A stretch of DNA of 64,000 nucleotides from Paraburkholderia tuberum STM678 (GCF_902833905.1 NZ_CADFGP010000043.1:1-64000); one strand, 5' to 3'; positions 53,012-61,785 are shown, numbered from the stretch's first letter. Numbers and translations: made by a program. The notes: generated by a model from the sequence alone, not told the origin.

Positions 53012-53506
53012 CTATGGGGTGAGGCAACCAGAGTGCAACGCGAACGGGGCCTCAGCCGGGAAAAGGGCGCGCGAGATTGCCTCGTCGCGCCGGTAATGCT
53101 GCTCAACCGTGTCGAGGTAACGACGAAACGCTTCGGTGTCGTGCGGCGCAACGCTCGCGCTGCCGCCGGCGAGGCGCACGTCGGTCGGCGCATGCGCATA
53201 GCGTTCGATGCTGGCGAGCGCGGCGACGTCTGGCAGCCACCAACGGTTCCACCGGGTTGTGAAAGCAAGCCAGCCGCGCGTAGCCGCATCCATCTCTGTC
53301 CATGCCGCACGGAAATCGAGGATCGCGCCCAACGAACTGAAAAAGGCCATTCGGATTGTCGCGTCATCCGCGGCCGCGACGACAATCTGCTTTCGGCGTT
53401 CGTCGACCGGATCGGTCGAGCTCGCCATACAGAGGGCCGGATAACTGACGTGCCAGTCGGCGCCGCGTGCTACGGCGCGCCGCAGAAAAAACGAATTCGA
53501 TTCCAT
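53012..53506 (-). CDS. Hypothetical protein (164 aa)
   Basis: ATG at 53506, with AGGA about 9 bases upstream. Tryptophan-rich centre (WTEMDAATRGWLAFTTRWNRWWLPDVAALASIERY) and an otherwise helical, A-rich sequence. No known domain recognised. Leftward, between the small zinc-ribbon gene and a DUF1173 gene. Confidence 0.5.
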   Translation of the reverse strand: MESNSFFLRRAVARGADWHVSYPALCMASSTDPVDERRKQIVVAAADDATIRMAFFSSLGAILDFRAAWTEMDAATRGWLAFTTRWNRWWLPDVAALASIERYAHAPTDVRLAGGSASVAPHDTEAFRRYLDTVEQHYRRDEAISRALFPAEAPFALHSGCLTP

Positions 53507-53562
53507 CTTTGCGATCCTGTTATGAGCTATGCCTGCCCCAACCTATCGGCTCGGGCGGCAAG

Positions 53563-54777
53563 TCAAGTCGCCGGTGGGAGCATGACAGAGCCGAGCGGGG
53601 AAGGCGGGACCCATTCGACGCACGGCTCGCTACCCCGCGCATACAGAGCCTGCTTCTCCGTCTTGCGGGCGCGGTAGGCATCGTTCGACTCCATGCCATA
53701 CACCTCGATAGCGGTGGGTGGCGTCGTATCCATCAGCCGGAAGTCAGGCAGCATTTTATCTGCGTCGTCGCGACGGATCGGTTTCAGGAAGCGTCGGCGC
53801 TCTTCCACCAGCCGGTTCGCCATGTCCACCTCGTAGCTCGAGTCACACGGAATGAACGAACGGTTGCACAGTTGCAATGCGAGGTCGATCGCGCGCAGGT
53901 TGTCGTCCTTGGTACGCTCAATGATGAGCACGGCGACGATACGTGCCTCGGCCTTGCCAATCATCGGCCACGCATGCCGGAAGGATCTGGCTGCACTTTC
54001 GACAAGCTGCTTCGACGCGTAGAACGTTTCGAAGGTCTGGCGCAGGCGAAGGATGAAGCCGTACTTCGAGGGATCGATTGACTTGACCTCGGCGATGACC
54101 ACGCCGCGATCTGATGCGGCAGGGGTTGTGCGAATCCGGTTGAGGAAGGAATCGAACTCGGCCTTGATGGTCGCCTGTTCGCTTTCCTCATATCGGCGCA
54201 TCACATGCACGACATCCTGAATTGGCTTGCCGTTGATCTTCCCCTCGCCAAGAACGGCAAGAATCTGTGAACTGCAGGTGCCCCAATTACGCTGAAGCCC
54301 GCCGGACCACTGGTTGAGGCCCGCGTCCTCCCATACACGTTGCAGGAAACCGAGCAGGGGCGCCGTGCGGCGAGACGCTGACCGACTGGTGGTTTTCGCC
54401 GTGCCGTCTGCCTTAACCGTGCCGACAGTCCGGACGGTCAATGAAACGTCGAGTCTGGCATTCAGCCCAGCAGGCGTACTGCGGATCGCGTCCTGTTCAT
54501 CGCCAGCGGAAGCGCTGGATTCGGTCGTTTCGGCGAAGAACGAGCAGGTTTTCGAGTTGTGATGGGTGCCTTCCTCCGGCCAGCGAGCGAGATGGAAGAG
54601 CGCGCCATACCGGCGAACGACGAGCCGAAGTGGCTTTCCCCCGCTCGCGCTCTGGCAGAGACACTCGGCAAAGCCTGGTGAGCGCTTTGCGCGTTCAAGT
54701 CGCGTAGCGAAGCGTGCGGGGTTCTCTTGCACCTCTTCGAGCGAGGTCACCAATCCGTCGAACGTGACGTCTGTCAT
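53563..54777 (-). CDS. DUF1173-family protein
   Basis: 404 residues. N-terminal cysteine cluster (AECLCQSASGGKPLRLVVRRYGALFHLARWPEEGTHHNSKTCSFF), like a zinc-binding module; central helical region; C-terminal PD-(D/E)XK-like pattern (MLPDFRLMDTTPPTAIEVYGMESNDAYRARKTEK). This matches the DUF1173 family found on plasmids and integrative elements. Function is unproven; a nuclease role is inferred. Starts four bases after the next gene's stop. Confidence 0.7.
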   Translation of the reverse strand: MTDVTFDGLVTSLEEVQENPARFATRLERAKRSPGFAECLCQSASGGKPLRLVVRRYGALFHLARWPEEGTHHNSKTCSFFAETTESSASAGDEQDAIRSTPAGLNARLDVSLTVRTVGTVKADGTAKTTSRSASRRTAPLLGFLQRVWEDAGLNQWSGGLQRNWGTCSSQILAVLGEGKINGKPIQDVVHVMRRYEESEQATIKAEFDSFLNRIRTTPAASDRGVVIAEVKSIDPSKYGFILRLRQTFETFYASKQLVESAARSFRHAWPMIGKAEARIVAVLIIERTKDDNLRAIDLALQLCNRSFIPCDSSYEVDMANRLVEERRRFLKPIRRDDADKMLPDFRLMDTTPPTAIEVYGMESNDAYRARKTEKQALYARGSEPCVEWVPPSPLGSVMLPPAT

Positions 54778-54780
54778 CGT

Positions 54781-55074
54781 TTAATCCTTCTGAAACCTGC
54801 GATCGCCGACGCCGGCGGTGCCGCGGAACGCGTAAGTGCCGAGCAGCTTGCTTACCTGACGGACACTGCATGCGAACTGGTCGCGATGGTCCCGGGTTGG
54901 GAAGCGGGCAACGACGCGTCGGAGAATGCCCGGTGCAATGTAGTCCCGATGCTCGATATATCCGTCGCCAATCAGAGCGTCCATCCAGCAATCGGGCATG
55001 CCCAGCGCAGCGAGACCGAAAGGGCCCGACTGACCGCGGCTCGTGTCAAGGAATTCGAAGACGATGGTGATCAT
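54781..55074 (-). CDS. Hypothetical protein (97 aa)
   Basis: MITIVFEFLDTSRGQSGPFG with ATGA overlap to the gene upstream (55071). Mixed alpha/beta, no recognised domain. Part of a leftward operon of at least four genes ending with DUF1173. Coupling supports it as real. Confidence 0.55.
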   Translation of the reverse strand: MITIVFEFLDTSRGQSGPFGLAALGMPDCWMDALIGDGYIEHRDYIAPGILRRVVARFPTRDHRDQFACSVRQVSKLLGTYAFRGTAGVGDRRFQKD

Positions 55075-55340
55075 GGCTGAACCTCTGAGGTCCTGAGTGC
55101 GTCGCCACGCTGGGCCATGCGCCCGAGCGGAACGATGCGCTCGATCGTCGCGACGTCGATCACATGGCGGACGCCGGACGCGTTCTGGAATTCGAGGAAG
55201 GTGACGCCCTCGACCACGTGCCTCTGGATAAAGGTCCGTTCAAGCACCGGGCCGGGAAAGTAGCCATTTGACAGTGAGACGGCGCGCGTCTCAATGCAAT
55301 AGCCCGTTGCGGGTTGCAGTTGTTCTTTGGTCTGCAGCAT
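55071..55340 (-). CDS. Hypothetical protein (89 aa)
   Basis: ATG at 55340 preferred over TTG at 55349. Beta-rich sequence (FPGPVLERTFIQRHVVEGVTFLEFQNASGVRHVIDVATIERIVPLG). Overlaps its downstream neighbour by four bases. Unknown function; same operon as the DUF1173 gene. Confidence 0.55.
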   Translation of the reverse strand: MLQTKEQLQPATGYCIETRAVSLSNGYFPGPVLERTFIQRHVVEGVTFLEFQNASGVRHVIDVATIERIVPLGRMAQRGDALRTSEVQP

Positions 55341-55345
55341 GCGTT

Positions 55346-55774
55346 TCAAGACGGTGGGTGTCCGCGCTTTGCGCGATACGCGTCGAAGAGCGAGATCGCG
55401 CCGAGTGCAGTGGCGAAAGCGTTGAACAGGGCGAGCGCGATAAGCGAGGCCGAACGCCTGTCGCTGGATGCGAGCTCATTGGCGCGCTGGCGCTCCGCTG
55501 TGGCGAGGTTGGCCCTCTGCGCGTTCAGCGACTCATTGAGTGCCTGTTCCGATTGCACCTCGTGCCGCGCAAGAACTCCGGCGCGTAGCGCTACCGGCAT
55601 ATCCCTGATCGCGTCAGAGACGCCGGTCAGTTCGGAGACAATTGCCGTGTCGATCACCACATCGGCTGCTGCGCGTTGATGTCGCAGTTGAAGTCCGGCG
55701 ACGCCAATGGTCGCAACCGACGTAAGCACGGCGATGGCGAGGATGGAAAGCGTTGCGCGTTGACTGAGTTTCAT
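55346..55774 (-). CDS. Membrane protein with N-terminal anchor and coiled coil (142 aa)
   Basis: ATG at 55774. First segment LSILAIAVLTSVATIGVAGL is a signal anchor. A helical region (about 65-105, rich in A, E, Q and R) precedes a second membrane segment (ASLIALALFNAFATALGAISL). This resembles small methyl-accepting-like or spanin-like membrane proteins, without clear homology. First gene of the leftward operon. TAACGCGTTA lies 195 bp upstream. Confidence 0.55.
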   Translation of the reverse strand: MKLSQRATLSILAIAVLTSVATIGVAGLQLRHQRAAADVVIDTAIVSELTGVSDAIRDMPVALRAGVLARHEVQSEQALNESLNAQRANLATAERQRANELASSDRRSASLIALALFNAFATALGAISLFDAYRAKRGHPPS

Positions 55775-56341
55775 GATGACCGATGTTGAGCGTGCCCGCG
55801 AGCGCGGCGCTGCGCCTATTTTCGGACGAGTCGTCAGGCATGGGCGGGCGCAAAGCTGCGAGAAAAACGGAGCATTAGGATCGTTGGAGAATGCTGGTTC
55901 GAAAGGGCGGAGTAATGATGTGCCCGGAAAGACATAGCAAAAGCGCAAGCATTCTCCGGGTGGACCTGTAACGCGTTAAACGCTGCCGGTCCGATCGGTC
56001 GAATTCAGGGACATCGGACCGGTGAATTCGCCGGGTCGTTCGCTGCGCTTGCAGCGCGCTGACGCGGACCCACGGCGACGGCTTATCCACAGCTTTGCGC
56101 ACAGAAACTGTTGATAACTTGTGTCGAGCTTTCCGAAGAGACGGGCCCAAAACGCAGCCATTAACCTTGGCCGACACGTCTGCGCGCCGGTATGTTTACG
56201 CATCACCCGCGCATCCGCGCATCGACTACCGCGCATCCGCGCAATCATCTGACGGCTGCTTCTCGCGGTCGCTCATTCAACCCAGACGGGAATCATCCCG
56301 CTCTGGCGTGGTGTCCCGTCAATTCCATTGAGGGATACACC
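55775..56341. other. Divergent control region with TAACGCGTTA and leader element
   Basis: This separates the leftward operon from the rightward gene at 56342. It contains the palindrome TAACGCGTTA (55969-55978), copy 4 of the hairpin-ATCGAC element (GCGC 56209-56212, GCGC 56217-56220, ATCGAC 56221-56226) after a TATGTT-like -10, and a competing-hairpin leader. In that leader GACGGGA (56285-56291) can pair with TCCCG (56296-56300) or with TCCCGTC (56314-56320). No gene recognised. Confidence 0.6.
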
Positions 56342-57136
56342 ATGTACACAGCACTTGTTCAGCAGTTCAAGGACGCACAGGCGAAAGCGGCGGCTGCCTA
56401 TCTCGAAGTAAGCGCAGCAGAGACCGCGCTGTTTCCAGGCGACGGCCAATACTGCTATCGCGCCGCGGAATCCCGGTCCGATTACAAGACCGAACGTGAA
56501 CTCAGCGACTTCTGCAATCGGCTCTCGCATGTCCTCGTCAGAGAAGCAGTTCGACGGTTCTCGCCCGAGGGCGGACGGCTGGAGATAGATGACCGCAAGG
56601 AACTCGACAACGCGTCAATCGACATTTCCGGCGCGCTGCAGGCCGGCAAGTGTCCTGACTTCGACGCGTTCTGGGCTCATCTTGAACGCACGTTCAGCGG
56701 CGACGCCGGGAAACGGATCGGCCTGATCCAGGCCGCGAAGCTGATCATCGACGGGTTCTACATTCGCCCGAATTCCGAGATCAAGCGGACGTCCAGCGCG
56801 ATTGTGCTCGAAGCTCGCATCTGGAGCGAGACCTGTCACCGCTCCAGCGCCCGCAAGCCGACCTATCAGTCGGGCCAGAACGTGGCCAGTCTGACGCGTG
56901 GCCTTAGTGCGTTCGCGGCGCATGCTGGCTTCGACGTTCTATCCTTTGACCTCAAGCATGCCCGACTGCCCGACTACGAATTCGACACTCGCGAGAAGGT
57001 CGGTTTCCGTGGTCTGGATGTCGTGATGTACAACGAGAAATGGCAGTTCAAGTTCTCGCATGAGGTCGGAGACGCGCTCTCGCTGTTCATCAGCGAGTTT
57101 GGCGCCGACTACCTTGCCTCCCGTGACCGTTACTAA
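56342..57136 (+). CDS. Hypothetical protein (264 aa) heading the PRTRC-linked module
   Basis: MYTALVQQFKDAQAKAAAAYLEV at the N terminus; central helical part (CNRLSHVLVREAVRRFSPEGGRLEIDDRKELDNASIDISGAL). The overall layout, and the place before a methyltransferase-helicase, resemble DUF4942-type proteins of integrative elements, but I cannot confirm this. Preceded by the leader element and a weak GAGGG ribosome-binding site. Codon use is normal for the window. Confidence 0.6.
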   Translation: MYTALVQQFKDAQAKAAAAYLEVSAAETALFPGDGQYCYRAAESRSDYKTERELSDFCNRLSHVLVREAVRRFSPEGGRLEIDDRKELDNASIDISGALQAGKCPDFDAFWAHLERTFSGDAGKRIGLIQAAKLIIDGFYIRPNSEIKRTSSAIVLEARIWSETCHRSSARKPTYQSGQNVASLTRGLSAFAAHAGFDVLSFDLKHARLPDYEFDTREKVGFRGLDVVMYNEKWQFKFSHEVGDALSLFISEFGADYLASRDRY

Positions 57137-57148
57137 CACGGGGGCATC

Positions 57149-57370
57149 ATGTCTCGTCAACGCATCTATCTGTTCTCCCGCTACGTCGCCCGGACGTACG
57201 CCTTGCCTCTCGAAAATCTCATCACCATCGTGCGCGCGCGTGATTGCTATTCACCCATGTTTCGCGCCGCGGCTCTGCGCCACATCGTGATGCAAGCGCC
57301 GCTACACGTAACGGGCGGCCAGCCGTTTGCCGCCCGTCGGCGAGCCGCGCGCAGGTTCTATCAACTGTAG
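57149..57370 (+). CDS. Small basic hypothetical protein (73 aa)
   Basis: MSRQRIYLFSRYVARTYALP starts 12 bases after the preceding stop, preceded by GGGGGC. Rich in R and aromatic residues; pI is probably very high. No domain recognised. It is followed by two hairpins (57381-57440). Confidence 0.5.
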   Translation: MSRQRIYLFSRYVARTYALPLENLITIVRARDCYSPMFRAAALRHIVMQAPLHVTGGQPFAARRRAARRFYQL

Positions 57371-57380
57371 TGATCTTCCC

Positions 57381-57440
57381 GCCGGTCAGTACGACCGGCG
57401 TCCTTCTTTGGCCCGCTTTCACGCGGGCCTTTTCTTTTTT
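57381..57440 (+). terminator. Two hairpins, the second ending directly at a start codon
   Basis: GCCGGTC-AGTAC-GACCGGC (57381-57399) is followed by GGCCCGC-TTTCAC-GCGGGCC and an 11-base T-rich tract (57410-57440). The T-run is immediately followed by ATG at 57441; the likely start is 57453. This has all features of an intrinsic terminator placed as an attenuator. Confidence 0.85.
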
Positions 57441-57452
57441 ATGGATGCAATC

Positions 57453-60400
57453 ATGCAAAGAGATCTGTTTTCTTTTGCGCCGGATTGGTACGAGCCGTTG
57501 CGCTCGTTGCTAAGCCTCGGTTCGCAGGCTGGGCCGGTCGCTCACCAGGGCGAACTGGCGGCCGCTCGCCGTCAGCACCTTGGGCAGTTTTTCACGCCCG
57601 ATGCGATCGCCGCGTTGATGTGGAGCTTCATCAGCGGCTGGCGGCTGGATCGGCGTATCCGACTGCTCGATAACTCTGTAGGGTCGGGAAGGCTGTTTCA
57701 GTATGCCGACCCCGAGCGCTATGCGGTGTATGGCGTCGATGTGCATGCGGACGTGATCACGCAGTGTCAGAAGGTCTTTGAAGAAGCGGGCTTCGATTGC
57801 GAATTCAGGCACGCCGGCATGGAGGACATCCAGCCGGCAAACTTCGACGTCGCCATCATCAACCCACCGTTTTCGGTCCATCTGGAGTCGCCGCACCTGA
57901 AGCCGTTTGAGTGCACCACATGGGGTAGATACGGTGCCAACACCAGCGCGCTAAGTCACGAGTACGCGGTGCATCAGGCGTTGGACGCGGCCAATATCGT
58001 CGTCGCCTTACTCCCGATCACTACGGCGGAAGCCGTGCTGACCGGGGGACTGGGTGATTCGGCGCGACGCCGCGCTGCGGGCCTCTTCGAGCTGCCGCCC
58101 GACGCGTTCAGTTCGGAGGGCGCGAATGTACGCACTGCTGTCGTCGTATTCGACCGATACCGATCCAGGCCATCGGACTTCGTGAAAACGAAAGTCGAAA
58201 ACCTCGCGTTGCCGGGCCCAGACCTCGGTTTGCACTACGAGGATAGAAGCTTTGGCGAGCCGCGACTGCGCTTCCAGAAACTCGATGACAGCGTCCCCGC
58301 CATCACGCGGGCTGTGACGGGCAACAAGTCTGTCGTCATCTCGCATGACGGCAGGCGGATCGGTCTTGGTTTTGCCTGCGGTTTCAACGAGGCGATGGTG
58401 CTCAACAGTGTCTTCGTTGATCGCATCTATTCGCGCGACGGCCACCGGCTGCCACGCGGCTTCCGTTACGCCGGTCAGGGGCTGCTCGATCTCGAGACGT
58501 ACCTGATGCAGGATGATCCGCGTGCGGCGCTTGGCAAGCTGCTCGACCGCATCCGCGCCGTTGGTGGTGAGCCGCAGTTCGCGCCCGGTTTCCTCGAGCA
58601 TCTGGAGCGTCGTGCAAGACGTAGCGTGCGTCAGGCGACACCGCTCCGGCATGTCGCGTGGACCACAGGCGCTGGATCTTCGGATGTTGTCACCGGCAAG
58701 GCGCGGGAGACCCATAAGGTCGATTTAACGCGCTGGGCCAGTCCGCTCGTGATGGCGGGAGAGTCTGTCAGCTTCGCACGGGAGGAAGATGGCCGATACC
58801 GCTACGCCGTGAAGGGCGCCTACTACCATCTGTCGGTCGACGAGTTGAACGCGCGGTTTGCGGTCGATAACGTTGCCGAAGGCTGGGAAGTGGTGCACGA
58901 AGGGCTGACGGTGAGATTTCCACAGCAGGCCGCGGCGCTTCACGCCAGAGTCAAAGCGTTAGGCGTCGATCGCTGGCTGAACTGGGAGTTTCAGACGGAG
59001 GATCTTGTCGAAACTCTCATGAAGCCGTCCGGTTGCGTGATTGCGTGGGAGCAGGGTTGCGGCAAGTCGCGCCTCGCGCTCGCGCTCATTCTCGTGTCGG
59101 AGGTCAGGCATGGACTCATCGTCGTTGAGTCGCGTCTGATTGACGAGATGATGAAGGAGATCGCGATGCTGCCGATCAATGCGGATGACGTGAAGGTCAT
59201 CGGTTGTGCGGCGGACCTGAATGATCTGCGCCGGTTCAACCTGATCTCCTACGAGCGGTTGCGTATGCCGGTCGATAGGGAGGCGTCGAAGCGCGTGACC
59301 TACGCACACCGCTTGCGGCGGCGCATTGGTCTGCTGGTTGCCGACGAAGGCGAGCGGCTGGCCAATCCGACGAGCGACCAGAGCCGCGCGCTCTGGCAGC
59401 TTTCGGCGCGACGTCGTTATGTACTCACCGGCTCGCCGATCCCGAATTATCCGCGTGACGCCTTCGGGCTGATCGCGTTTTCTGGTGGTGATGGAACCGC
59501 GGCACAGCCTTACGGTTACCGGCTCGGTTATCTGGAGGAAAACTGGATCAACACCGTCGAGTATGCAATGCGTGGTGTTGACCGGTTCCGGGATGACTTC
59601 GTGGTTCTGGAATGGGTCACCTGGCAGTTTGCGGAGAGCCTGCAGGAAGGGGCAAAGCGCGAGGTGCCAAAGATCGGGAACCTGCACGGCTACCGCGCGA
59701 TGCTTGCGCCGCATATCAAGCGGCGGCTGGTGGCAGAGCCGGAAGTCGCGAAGTACATCCAGATCGAGCCGCCGGAGTTCGAGGTCGAAACCGTGGACTG
59801 GGACCGTGGGCATCTTGCTACGTACCTGAGAGCGGCTGATGAGTTTGCAGACTGGTATCGCTCATCACGCGATGACCGCAAGGCATGCAACCTCATTACG
59901 ATCCTCGCGCGTATTCGGGCCGTGCATTTTGCCGCCAACTATCCGCAGTACGGGATGGAGGGCGTCGAAGTCGTCGGCGGGCTGACGAGCAAGCAGCGCG
60001 CGGTGATCTCGCGTATGCGGGAAATTGCGGCCGAGGGCAAGCAGGCTATCGTGTTCGCAGAGAACCCGGGCGTGCTTGATCTTCTGGCACGTGAGCTTGA
60101 GTCGCATGGTGTGCAGTCGGTGCCGTTTCATGGCGAGATACCGATCAAGCGCCGCGTGTCCGACAAGGACAAGCGGTTCCTGACGGGGCTGGCTACTGGG
60201 CTTCTGGCTACAAAGGCATCGGGGCGTGCGGGCTACAACCTGCCGAATGCCGACTACATCCTTTTTTACGACCGGTCGTGGACGTGGCGCATCGAGTATC
60301 AGGCGATGCGGCGCGCGCTGCGCTGGAACCGGAAGGGAATCCTGAAGGTGTTGTATTTCCACTTGCCCGGCAGCATCGACGAGTACCAGGACCAGATGGT

Positions 60401-60572
60401 TGCGCACAAACGTGACGCAACACAGGCAGGACTGGACTGGGCGACGCCCGAGCTTGAAGATGAAACGTTCCTGCACATGGATTCGTTGCTGGACCGTTTC
60501 GTTCATGACCTCGCGCTGAACGCCGATCGCGAGAGCGGCGACATGCGCAAACTGTTGAAGGAGGCTGCATGA
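57453..60572 (+). CDS. DNA N6-adenine methyltransferase / SNF2-like helicase fusion
   Basis: 1039 residues from ATG at 57453. N-terminal Rossmann methyltransferase: LLDNSVGSGRLFQ (SAM motif) and NPPF at 137-140. Middle region unknown. From about 500, a superfamily 2 helicase: Walker A-like GCGKS at 535-539, DEGE at 631-634, LTGSPIPN motif III, then helicase C (QAIVFAENPGVLDLLAREL; ATKASGRAGYNLPNADYILFYDRSWTW; QAMRRALRWNRKG, the arginine-finger motif VI). Fusions of this kind are seen next to PRTRC genes and in defence-like islands. It may methylate and remodel or protect the plasmid. Confidence 0.85.
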   Translation: MQRDLFSFAPDWYEPLRSLLSLGSQAGPVAHQGELAAARRQHLGQFFTPDAIAALMWSFISGWRLDRRIRLLDNSVGSGRLFQYADPERYAVYGVDVHADVITQCQKVFEEAGFDCEFRHAGMEDIQPANFDVAIINPPFSVHLESPHLKPFECTTWGRYGANTSALSHEYAVHQALDAANIVVALLPITTAEAVLTGGLGDSARRRAAGLFELPPDAFSSEGANVRTAVVVFDRYRSRPSDFVKTKVENLALPGPDLGLHYEDRSFGEPRLRFQKLDDSVPAITRAVTGNKSVVISHDGRRIGLGFACGFNEAMVLNSVFVDRIYSRDGHRLPRGFRYAGQGLLDLETYLMQDDPRAALGKLLDRIRAVGGEPQFAPGFLEHLERRARRSVRQATPLRHVAWTTGAGSSDVVTGKARETHKVDLTRWASPLVMAGESVSFAREEDGRYRYAVKGAYYHLSVDELNARFAVDNVAEGWEVVHEGLTVRFPQQAAALHARVKALGVDRWLNWEFQTEDLVETLMKPSGCVIAWEQGCGKSRLALALILVSEVRHGLIVVESRLIDEMMKEIAMLPINADDVKVIGCAADLNDLRRFNLISYERLRMPVDREASKRVTYAHRLRRRIGLLVADEGERLANPTSDQSRALWQLSARRRYVLTGSPIPNYPRDAFGLIAFSGGDGTAAQPYGYRLGYLEENWINTVEYAMRGVDRFRDDFVVLEWVTWQFAESLQEGAKREVPKIGNLHGYRAMLAPHIKRRLVAEPEVAKYIQIEPPEFEVETVDWDRGHLATYLRAADEFADWYRSSRDDRKACNLITILARIRAVHFAANYPQYGMEGVEVVGGLTSKQRAVISRMREIAAEGKQAIVFAENPGVLDLLARELESHGVQSVPFHGEIPIKRRVSDKDKRFLTGLATGLLATKASGRAGYNLPNADYILFYDRSWTWRIEYQAMRRALRWNRKGILKVLYFHLPGSIDEYQDQMVAHKRDATQAGLDWATPELEDETFLHMDSLLDRFVHDLALNADRESGDMRKLLKEAA

Positions 60573-60814
60573 AGGAATCCAAGGTGTCGGTGTTGGTGGG
60601 AGACGGTGTCGTGACGGTCAAGCGCGAGGGTTCGAACCGCGCGCTGCAGGCGAACATTCTTGGCACCGTCGAAGCCGACGGCGTCCAGGTGTTGTGTCTG
60701 GACCGCCTGGTGCATGCAAGCCATGAGCAGCAGTTCGGCGAATGGACGCTGGCCGGCGCGGTTACGACCCTTCTGTCGCGACCGCTGAAGCTGGAGGCGG
60801 TTGCGCTGCAATGA
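60569..60814 (+). CDS. Small hypothetical protein (81 aa)
   Basis: ATGA overlap with the helicase fusion, so cotranslated. Beta-rich: KVSVLVGDGVVTVKREGSN, then VQVLCLDRLVHASHEQ. No recognised domain. Terminated 45 bases downstream. Confidence 0.6.
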   Translation: MKESKVSVLVGDGVVTVKREGSNRALQANILGTVEADGVQVLCLDRLVHASHEQQFGEWTLAGAVTTLLSRPLKLEAVALQ

Positions 60815-60858
60815 GATGAGAGCGGCGCCGATAAGGCGTCGCGCTCGGTACCCTGATC

Positions 60859-60886
60859 AAACCCGGCTTCGTGCCGGGTTTTTTTT
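60859..60886 (+). terminator. Rho-independent terminator adjacent to the group II intron
   Basis: Perfect 9-bp stem AAACCCGGC-N5-GCCGGGTTT followed by T residues. The group II intron begins at 60889, three bases after the T-run. This is the site type used by terminator-targeting (class C) introns. Confidence 0.9.
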
Positions 60887-60888
60887 CG

Positions 60889-61574
60889 GTGCGCCAGGCA
60901 TGGCGCGCAGCGCCGTGAAAGGCGCTATCTGGATCGCTGTGGTGGCGAACTGGATGACTTGGGGGTGAGAGTCCCCTACACACCCGGCAAGGGGAAGTGT
61001 TAGCGGACGGCAAGGGTGTCCATCGTGAGGTGGAATCTGAAGGAAGCCGAAGGCAAAGCGCTGGCCTGACGAACAGGAAGCGGATATCAGGCGGTATGGC
61101 GGGGTGAGCAGGCCGAAATCTGTAAAGCCCGATACTTGCACGGAACGCCATGACGTAGATCCGACAGGCATAAGCGTGAAGGTCGCGCGTATTACCCTGG
61201 GAGATCTGCCATCCTGCCTTGTGCTACTGGCATCGAGAGGTGTCGGAATGGGGTGGCAGAAGTCAGCAGAGGTCGTAGTAGCCGTTGAAACCGGAGCGGC
61301 GAAGGGCCAAACCTGTCACGAGTGGCAAGTCACGCGTGATCTCTGCGTATCTGGGCAGAAGCCTCGGCCATGCCGGGGGCCTGCAGCCATGCTGGAGGGG
61401 CCGGAAGCCCCGAGAGAGGCTGAGGTGTCCATCGGATGCCAGGCGACACGACGCACGAAACAAGCTCACGCCGACGACCGATCCGGTCCGAGGCTGACGG
61501 GAAACGCCGGATACGTGGACCGTACGTCCGGTGTTGTGGGAGGACGGCGGGGGCAACCCCGCCTCCTACCCGAT
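60889..61574 (+). mobile_element. Group II intron lacking a reverse transcriptase ORF
   Basis: Starts GTGCGCC (consensus GUGYG). The 5' domain I sequence has the familiar CACACCCGGCAAGGGGAAGTG, GGAATCTGAAGGAAGCCGAA and GACGAACAGGAAGCGGAT stretches. A segment GTGGCAGAAGTCAGCAGAGG is the one that normally precedes the LtrA ORF. Domain V (about 61505-61534, CCGGATACG and ACGTCCGG pairing) and domain VI with a bulged A (about 61537-61574) end in GAT. Only about 686 nt, with no RT motifs, so it must be mobilised or matured in trans. Confidence 0.75.
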
Positions 61575-61785
61575 TCCGCGAAATGCGCTGGCCTGTTTCG
61601 TTTACCGGAAAGGCACTGCGTTTACGCGAGCTTTGCGCGTCGAATGGCCGTAGGCGCGGCGGTATCTTTGCGTTATCACCCGCGTCCCTGACGCATCGAC
61701 TCGCCGGCTTTGCCCGGTCTATTGTTGTTCAACCCTTCGGGAGCTCACTCCCGGCGGGGCTGGGTTCCCTCTCCGGAGACCCACA
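61575..61785 (+). promoter_or_regulatory. Promoter and leader of the PRTRC ParB gene
   Basis: TATCTT-like -10, then copy 5 of the leader element (GCGTC-CCT-GACGC-ATCGAC, 61682-61700). A nested leader follows: AACCC (61731-61735) with GGGTT (61762-61766), enclosing CGGGAG-CTCA-CTCCCG (61738-61753). CCGGAG, the ribosome-binding site, comes 10 bases before the ATG at 61786. Confidence 0.6.

Noticed and set aside
57149..57370. A toxin or antitoxin role for the small basic protein
   Set aside because: No family resemblance and no partner gene in the right arrangement.
61104..61691. A 195-codon frame inside the intron
   Set aside because: It lies mostly in conserved group II ribozyme sequence, has no RT motifs and crosses the intron 3' end.
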